Shown here: positions 57,001 through 64,000 of the stretch, piece after piece | Numbering within the stretch: position 1 is the first letter of the stretch | Layout of the letters: each line of letters begins with the position of its first letter | NCBI GenBank assembly: GCA_030549175.1 | Contig: JAUKUA010000001.1 | Location: 4,898,001-4,962,000, forward strand | Source of the DNA: Lasiosphaeris hirsuta | Taxonomy: Eukaryota; Ascomycota; Sordariomycetes; Sordariales; Lasiosphaeriaceae | DNA length: 64,000 nt | Reading direction: 5' to 3' | Program-made: the position numbers and the translations under genes | The notes under the pieces: generated by a model | What the model saw: only the letters and a program-made list of their open reading frames with translations | The model's database searches: none | Told to the model about the DNA's origin: nothing

Positions 57001-57139
57001 TGAATGGGGATTTGTCGAGAGCTTTGGTCTTAATCTTGGTCGCGCCATTGGCAGCTCCGGCGTCCTTTTTTGTCCGTTTTTGGATTGGCTGTATGTCGCC
57101 AACGGCCTCCTTGGCCGCGCGCTTTCGTTTGCTGCCCAT
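54046..57139 (-). CDS. POL5: Pol5 / MYBBP1A-family nucleolar protein (DNA polymerase phi)
   Basis: Exons 56098-57139 and 54046-56045; 1013 aa, normal for the family. Despite the name it acts in the nucleolus in rRNA synthesis and ribosome assembly and is not a working polymerase. The start at 57139 (MGSKRKRAAKE) gives an NLS-like N-terminus; an open frame runs 37 codons further but without homology. HEAT-like helical repeats fill residues about 60-650 (ERRRELDLYNLLGSEDGAER, SRLGFSLVLTEIL, LPTVLKQLLGENGTYSFDQR). A long acidic stretch follows (about 690-790: EDMHDAEDGEEDGSDEEG and similar), then more helices. The 52-nt intron (GTATGA...CTAAC...TGCAG) joins NRVVD to EAFFSKNSSDNQ. It converges on the proteasome gene. 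Confidence 0.94.
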
Positions 57140-58410
57140 TTTTCGGTAGTGACGAGAAAATTGGTTTTCTGAGTTGGTACAGCTGCGATGTACGATGTCC
57201 AACTTTCTCAGCCTGCCGAAGGTGAACCTATAATTTTTTAGCGGGCCCAAATATACTGCCGCCTGTCACCGCTGTACCCCCACTCGACATGCCGGCTTCG
57301 ACAAGGGTTGCCTGCGGCATTTAGTTGCATATCAAGGGGTTTGTAGAACCTGTCTATTTGCATATCAATGCCCCTGGCTTTGAAGAGCCAGCGACTTTTA
57401 CGGAAGGAAACCCTGAATAAACTTGAGCATGCAAGTCCGTCTATCCATTCATTCACAATCCCTATTCTCGCTTTTAAGAAAGCGGGGGTCGGAATGGAAG
57501 GTGGGAACCTCGTCATCCGAAAGTCACTGGTGAACAGGCATCCGCTTGGACAGCAAAAGCTCCCGCCCCATGATGCCGGATGACGGACTCGCAAATACTT
57601 ATCCTGCCATATTAGTATACATGAAGGTTATTGTAGAGAGACATGTACACCTTGCTGTCGTGCCTGAATACAATAAACACTTCTGTTCTCCCCAAAACAC
57701 GACTCATCAACTAATGCAAACACGTTCTTACTGTGTGTCGTCAATGATGAATAAGCCCCCGGGCCTCTCCACAGCGTGAGGATCATATCTAGCATATCTA
57801 TCTTGTGCAATGTCGCTTGTGAGAACACCATCATGTGGAAAAGCCGCCTCTGTCGGCCCACTCCCCTTCTGTGGAGAAGCTGTGCAGCCAGTTGTGGATG
57901 TCCAGTTACTCTGCATTTATGATCACCGCCACTGCATATCGAAGACTTGAGTAACACATTATGTCAATGCACAACCGTTAATTCGTGGTGTCCAGAGACA
58001 CCCTGAAGTGGAAGTCGAGGCGGAGGTCCTGTGGAGAATAAAATTGGACTGTAGCGGTGAGAGTTGTAAATTTTCAGCTAATTGGTAGCGTGCAAGCACT
58101 GGAACAAACCATGCAAATGCCTGTCCAGACACCTGGAAGGACATGCCTTTTGCAGAAGGGTATGACCAGATGACATGCACTGGTCCATGTTGTGCCTGAC
58201 AAAGTCATCTTCTGCCACTACTCAAAGCTGAGTGAAATGTGTGCGGATCAACGGGTATATCTCCACAAGCTCCTCAGTGATATTCGAGGGATTACAGCTT
58301 GGTGTTTATATGTTATCAAGGATGGAAGCATGGCTAATATATGTATGTGCCTACTTGACTTGTCGTATATTGACTAGTAGGCAACGAATATAGCCTTTCG
58401 AGATCTGACT

Positions 58411-58454
58411 GATCTGGAAATGATCTGGAAATGATCTGAAAATGATCTGGAAAT
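58411..58454. repeat. Tandem repeat, 4 x 11 bp
   Basis: Four copies of GATCTGGAAAT, the third with one G-to-A change. Confidence 0.88.
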
Positions 58455-58781
58455 GATGCTCGTGGCTTCATACCATGATTTTATAGCCTGGAGATATGTT
58501 CTTACTCCATGAGAAAAACAATGTATTTGAGGTAAGTGGCCTTCCCAAGGCTCGGTTGTTTGGTGTGGCTCAGGTTGGTAGACCTCTAAATCTACAAAGC
58601 TTTGCGTTGGTTGTCTCCGGCGAAATGAAGTAGCCCAGTATTCCAACCATTAACATATTATGCATTGTACATGTACTTGTCTCACTAATGTTTTCCATCT
58701 TTAAGTTAGCTTCCTTGCTAGTCTGCGGATTTTTTTCCGTGTCAAAGGCGTAGTGTGTTGCATTAAAGATATCACCGAGCA

Positions 58782-58797
58782 ACACACACACACACAC
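58782..58797. repeat. CA microsatellite
   Basis: About eight AC dinucleotides. Confidence 0.85.
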
Positions 58798-60918
58798 CAG
58801 ACCAAAGTGGTGATACGGGACAAAAATACGGAATTTTCTACCTAGTCAGGCAGGGGTTTTGTCATTGAGGAATAATCCACAGCTTCGCTCCATTTGGCAT
58901 GAAGTGCAACACATGAAAAATTTGGTCCCTAGTACTGTGTATCTCCAAGACATCGACAGTCACTTACACGCCACAAGGCTGAAAATAGCCACACCCGTCA
59001 CCACCCGTCACCATCCAGCAGCAAACACACAACCCACAACGGCGCCCTGTGCCCGTTTACGGTAATATGGCAATATTGGGGCATGACGTATCGAGGTATG
59101 CAGGCACAGTACCGGAAGACGGGAGCGCCCTTCCCCCCCCTTGAACGTGGCCGTAGATTCAGCAAGACTTGAGAGATATGAGACATCTTTGTACGTCCCA
59201 TGCGTGAGCGCGGATGGATGTATATATGTATACATGGTGCAAGTCATGGCTGCACTGGACATGGCCATGTTAATAGACATGCTTATCAGGAGGTTCTGGA
59301 CGGCTGACGCCGTCAGAGGCCGGAATGGAGGCTTGTGGGCCAAGAGCTCAGAGGAGGAAGGTCCGGGCCCCTGCTGCGAGTGACCAGCGACGCCTCTCCC
59401 GTGCCGAGCCATTCTTATCTCCAGCCACCAAATTGTGGCTAGACCATGTCGAGATGGCTTCCACTCCTCCTAGGAAATATTCTGTCAGAGGATGAAAAAG
59501 ACTGGGAAGGCACATGCAAGCAGATAACCCGAACCTGTGGGATCGGAATGGACACTACGGAGACCGCGGGATTTTCTTTGTCTACGATAGGAGGAGGACG
59601 AAGAGAGGAGAAGGAAGCCACAATGCGTCTCCACTCTTGTCAGCTCCCCATGCCCGTAAAGCAGCCCAATCATATGGCGGTAGCCTCACCTCGGTGAGAC
59701 GATGGCAGTTCTAAAAGGGGAAATCCCAAGTACCACGACGACACGTGACTTCGTGCCCCCCTGCGTGAGAGCTTCCTCAGCTACCCCGCAGCCAGGGGTT
59801 AATCAGACCCCCACAAGTCCTCGCATGTTGAGTGGATAGCGTCGCGACACCCCTGTGTCGCGTCATTTTGTTTACTTTTTCCAAACGTCGCGCGATCGAT
59901 GCAACGTGCAGGCGGTATGATGTGTCTTGCCTTCGTTTGCTCCTCCAAACCTCTGTGCGCTGCAGCACATCGCTAGCATCACAGGCATCGCACACACGCA
60001 CATCTGCACTCCACAACCTTCTCTGCTTGTACTTGTGCCCCTCTATGCACGCTTTAGCCCAGGGTATTGCAGCATCTCAAACAACAACCACGAGAGCCGT
60101 GCAATGCCCTCATCAACATGACGGGACCAAAGACCCATAAACCCCGCATCGTGGGGGAAGGAGGGCGAGAAGGATTCCCACGGGGTCCTTTGCCCGTGGT
60201 TTGCCTGACATGAGCTGAGCCAAAGCCGAAAAAGGACGGAGGCCCCGGTGTTCTGAAGCTGGCGCCTGATACTCGACCCAACGCGGCTGGCGTCTCCGGG
60301 TCCAAGGGGGTCTGCGCCGACATGATAGTTCCGCAACACCATTGGGCAGCGTTGCGAGGATTGATGGTGTGCTGACACTGGCTTCCCTTATGCGGGTCAT
60401 CTAACTGCAGCATATCGTGGCGGTGAAGCAGTCAAGCGTTGAGCGTCGGCGGCACTCGTCATTAGGACTACGGACGATATCGGAGGGGAAAATACCGTAA
60501 ACAAACATGTCATGGCGCGAATCGTAAACAAAAGGCAGTCGTCTTTTTCTCCGCCAGATTTTCTGTCTGCTAGATTTTGTCGGTGCTATGTAAGAATGAG
60601 ACGCTGGATAAAGATTGGCAGAGCATGACGATAGGATCTTGCTCCGCTTGCTTAGCCTTGGAAAATGGCACGTCTCGGAGTAAGGGCTCACCAAAAATGA
60701 CGTCTTTCTGAGAAACGGGAGACCGGGTTAAAGCGATCGTGCGATTCCGCAGCCCTCGCTCTAGCCCTGATTTATTTACAGGTTGGCTCCAAAACCATAA
60801 GGCCGATCAATCGGCTAGGTTGTTCGTCGCAAGACTTTTTAATTTTTATTTTTTGAGCTGCCGGGTTTGCAACTCCATACTCTCCCGAACAAAAGTTTTA
60901 TTAAAACACGTTCGCGCT

Positions 60919-60953
60919 GGTGGCATGGTGGGCATGGTGGGCATGGTGGGCAT
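60919..60953. repeat. Tandem repeat, about 4 x 9 bp
   Basis: Copies of GGTGGGCAT, the first one base shorter. In one frame it reads as repeated Gly/Met/Val codons, but no gene around it is supported. Confidence 0.85.
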
Positions 60954-63900
60954 CTCTGCTGAGCTCTGGGGCAATGCCGAATCCTGCCTTGTCTTAGCAC
61001 CATAACAACCCGCGGGAGGGCTCGTTAGCACCCTCGCTCAGCTCGCGTTGTTCTCAAACCCCCTCATCCACCCCTCGCATAGAGTAGACTGTTTTCCCGG
61101 AGGCCAGTGAAAATGCAGAGCGGCCAGATGTCAATATCGCCAAGGGGGTGGGTAGCAACCAATCGCTGCCGAGAAGGTCGCGGCTGGATGTGGCCGCCTT
61201 CTTTTGACCTGGGCCTTGAATCTCGAATGCGGGATAAGACAGCCACCCCAGATCATGTTGCGATACTTGGCCGGGGGGTATTCTTATGCCATCCTGTTTC
61301 GGCCGGGCCCTCTGATGCAATCGTTCCCGGAATCTTGGAATGGGTTGGACCGGACGCCGTCGCTCTCATCGACAGAAAGTCTCGGTGTCATTATTCTCGA
61401 CACGGCAGACACATCTGTCGTCCCTGCATAGAAACATTGCAAGAGAGGGAAGGGCCCGCTCGCACGGCTGACAACCTGAGATGGGCCGAAATCTCCACGG
61501 ATCCCTTCTGGGCACGGACAAGGCTCCAGAGCGGTTTGCCGCAAGTTTATTGATCGCCCACTCCCTGGCGGTCCTGGTGGTTTTCCAAACCGTGGTGGTG
61601 TGCTAGCCCACGGACGGGATGCCCACGACGCTTGGCCTGTGCCCGTCGTGAGCATTGCAACGCTGCTGTAGTAGTTAGCACCGTCCACTGCAAGGGTCCG
61701 AGGCTCTAATCAGCCGCCGGGCGAGTGCTCGGTTCCAAGGGAGGGCGCGACACGTGGACGAAGCATTCGGCGCAAATGCTAAATTCCACCAAGTCTTCAT
61801 ATCGGAAATCCAGCGAGGCCATCGCCATTCCAGGTCAATTCCAGGCGCTCAGTGGCTACCAAGCGCTGTGCCCATTTCGATCAGGCTGCGGTTAGCAGCG
61901 AGATCACCTGTGGGCCGTTCCAAAGTCCCATTGGGCGTGTGGGGTGGGCAGGGCGACAGAGCGCCAAAGCCAGCGCCTGGGCAACCCGCTGCCAGCGGGC
62001 TCTGATGCAACCTGGCGAGGGCGTCTTTCCCCTCAAGGACAGCGATTCGCTGCCTACCCACAATCCGAAACAATCACCTGGGTTCCCTGTCCTCCAAGGT
62101 AGTCGTCTCAGCCGCCTTTCCACAGGGCTGGTTAGACGAGGGGGCCAATGGGTTGCCGGGGAGCTCTTTCAGGCGCACGGGCCGGCGTGGTCGGCTTGGT
62201 GGTTGCTGAAGATAGGTATCAAAGTCAATTGAGCTCTCGAAGCGCTGATGGGCCGTGGATTTTCCCGATCGGGTGTTCCTGGCGCAGGAAAACCTCTGGC
62301 GGAGTGTGGACTGTGTTAGGTTTTATCCAGGGATATCCGGTGCTGGCAACGGGTCTTTAGCTAATCGCATACTGGTTACCCAGTTGCTGGGTTGGCTTGA
62401 GACTTCGTGAACACCGAGCGAAAAGCAAGGAAGCTTCCGTGCCCCGCTGTGGCCCTGACTGGAACACTGGCGGAACACTCTGGATATCTGGATTGATTGG
62501 GCCGCGGATGGGAATGGGGATGACAAGAGACAGATGCCGGGTGTAATTGCCAATTGCCCACTAGAACACATGTTCGAGAGGGCAATCTCGAGTGTCTTAA
62601 ACAGGTGGGCTGCTCTCCCTTCTCGCAGCCGTCTGGCCCTTTTGCGGCAGCTGCTCTGACTGCCAAAAATTCGAGATGGAGCTAGGTAGGTATGACTGTG
62701 GCTCTCGCAAGTGGCCGGGCCTGGCCTGGCCTGGCAACCACCGGTGCGGCAGGCCGCTGGCAGTTGCTGCACTGTGGGTGAAGCTGCTGAAGAGTAGTAC
62801 GCGAGCCCCACCGCAGCGCAGATGCAGCCACCAGGTTGAGCTGCATGGTGGTTACATGGTGGTTGCATGGACGAGTAGCACGATGAGCAAACACGGGTAA
62901 GGTACGGTACCACAGATAGTTAGCTGGGCACGCTGGGGTGCCGTGTCAACGAGCTACCTCGAGCCGGTTTTTGCGCGTTAGACTGTACCTGGACTGCATG
63001 CTTAGTACTGATGCGGTTTGATGTAACTCCATCCGAGCTGTTGCTGCCCTCGAGTTCCGCGCCAGCGCTTAGCTGTGCAGCCTTTACAGCCTTTTGGTCA
63101 CTCTCGTGCCCTTGCGTCGCCTGCGAGGACAGGGAAGCCGCTCCAGCGCTCCACACTTCCCAAAAGCGAATTGAAGCTCGTCAAGCTCTCTCTTGAACAG
63201 CGGGGGGCCCTGCATCAAGCACCTACGCACCCACGCAGCGTCTCCTTCGCCCAAGCAACCGCAACACCCGAGTCGGGGCCCCAGCGAATCGCCCCTGACA
63301 ACCCGTGAGAAAAAAAGCGACTGCTTGTTCGGGCTTCCCTGTCGGCGCTGTGCACCAGTGGCACCCAGTTCAACCAGAGTGCTGAGGGAAAAAACCTTCT
63401 TAACCTCCAGCCGCCCTCGCATGCATGCCTTCTACATCTCCTCGCCAGCCCGTTCGTTGAGCATCGACCTCCGATCGGTAAGTATCCTGATCAACCTGCC
63501 GCTTTCTCCGGCCCATCGAATTCTGCCTCCGCCCGGAACCGCAGCAGACAGAAAGCACGGCAGGGAGACGGGAGCCCGGCCTTGATAACTGAAAACCTGG
63601 AATTGTGCAATTGGCACTTCTAGCGTGCGCGCCATCAGCCCCTCTGCCCGTCCGACACGCGCCCAAATCCCACATACATACGCCGCACTTCCGTCCGACA
63701 CATCTGCACCGCCAGGCGTCAGGAGAGCGGCACGTCACTCATGATCGGGCAAATCGAAGAGTTGGGACGTTCGCTCTGAGGATTCGGAGCAGAAGCGGCA
63801 GCAGAAACGTCCGTTCCATCAGTTTCAACCGTTTTCCTACTTCCCACTAGCAAGTTGGCCGTGCACGCGCACAACTTGAGCACCAGAAGCAACGCGCAGC

Positions 63901-64000
63901 GAGACCCCGCCATCACCGACTTTCTGCCCTGTACTGCCACCTGCAACCAGGAACAGCTGCACAGTGCAGACCGCCCACCGTTGCACCGGACGACCAAAAA

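Larger units (their letters stand above)
57140..64000. other. 6.9-kb gene-poor block with tandem repeats
   Basis: No frame on either strand resembles a known protein, and no tRNA-like sequence is seen. 57.2-58.9 kb is rather AT-rich; 61-64 kb is GC-rich. Three simple repeats are listed separately. Near the right end, 63,421-63,476 reads ATGCATGCCTTCTAC... and runs into GGTAAGT, which could be the first exon or leader of a gene beyond the window; I cannot test this. Confidence 0.45.

Noticed and set aside
58411..60953. CRISPR-like array
   Set aside because: The repeats are head-to-tail without spacers and the genome is eukaryotic.

Overview
The window is nuclear DNA of a filamentous ascomycete (Pezizomycotina, most likely a Sordariomycete; the class is inference, the species is not called). 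Signs are short introns of about 50-180 nt with GT...CTNAC...AG signals, widely spaced genes on both strands, a Zn2Cys6 regulator, GH18 chitinase, tyrosinase, and intergenic DNA sprinkled with ACCTACCT/TAGGTACCTA words. There are no operons. Neighbouring genes are mostly unrelated, and most gene models needed splicing by eye.

Layout. 1-4.5 kb is a patch of gene decay: an acetoacetate-decarboxylase-like gene with an in-frame TAG near its 5' end, a frameshifted extended-SDR pseudogene converging on it, and a broken DUF917 C-terminal fragment. 6.0-9.5 kb holds a gamma-glutamylcyclotransferase-like membrane protein facing NAD-dependent glycerol-3-phosphate dehydrogenase, whose frame stays open 143 codons upstream. 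13.0-17.8 kb is a complete glycogen debranching enzyme (3 exons, 1563 aa). 18.9-19.7 kb encodes an eight-cysteine single-pass membrane protein. 19.7-25.9 kb is gene-poor. 25.9-31.2 kb holds a 54-aa three-exon gene, a Zn2Cys6 regulator and a putative HExxH metallopeptidase. 32.6-39.7 kb holds a GH18 chitinase with an inserted CBM18, a tyrosinase, a two-repeat DUF7726-like protein and a secreted Thr/Pro-rich protein.

41.7-57.1 kb is the housekeeping part: an Rnl5/DraRnl-type RNA ligase, the ER J-protein Erj5, a second J-protein facing it tail to tail, a conserved unknown, a small probably secreted protein, a decayed tRNA-Ile-like sequence, an intron-containing tRNA-Ala(AGC), proteasome subunit alpha-7 and the ribosome-biogenesis factor Pol5. 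57.1-64.0 kb shows no gene I can support.

Recurring themes are very short first coding exons (3-4 nt in three models, 19 and 31 nt in two more), one GC-AG intron, local gene decay on the left, and tandem 9-11 bp repeats between genes. The best candidates for new biology are the fungal Rnl5-type ligase (substrate unknown), the 54-aa gene, and the possible alternative N-terminus of glycerol-3-phosphate dehydrogenase. I found no CRISPR array, telomere repeat, rRNA or intact transposon.
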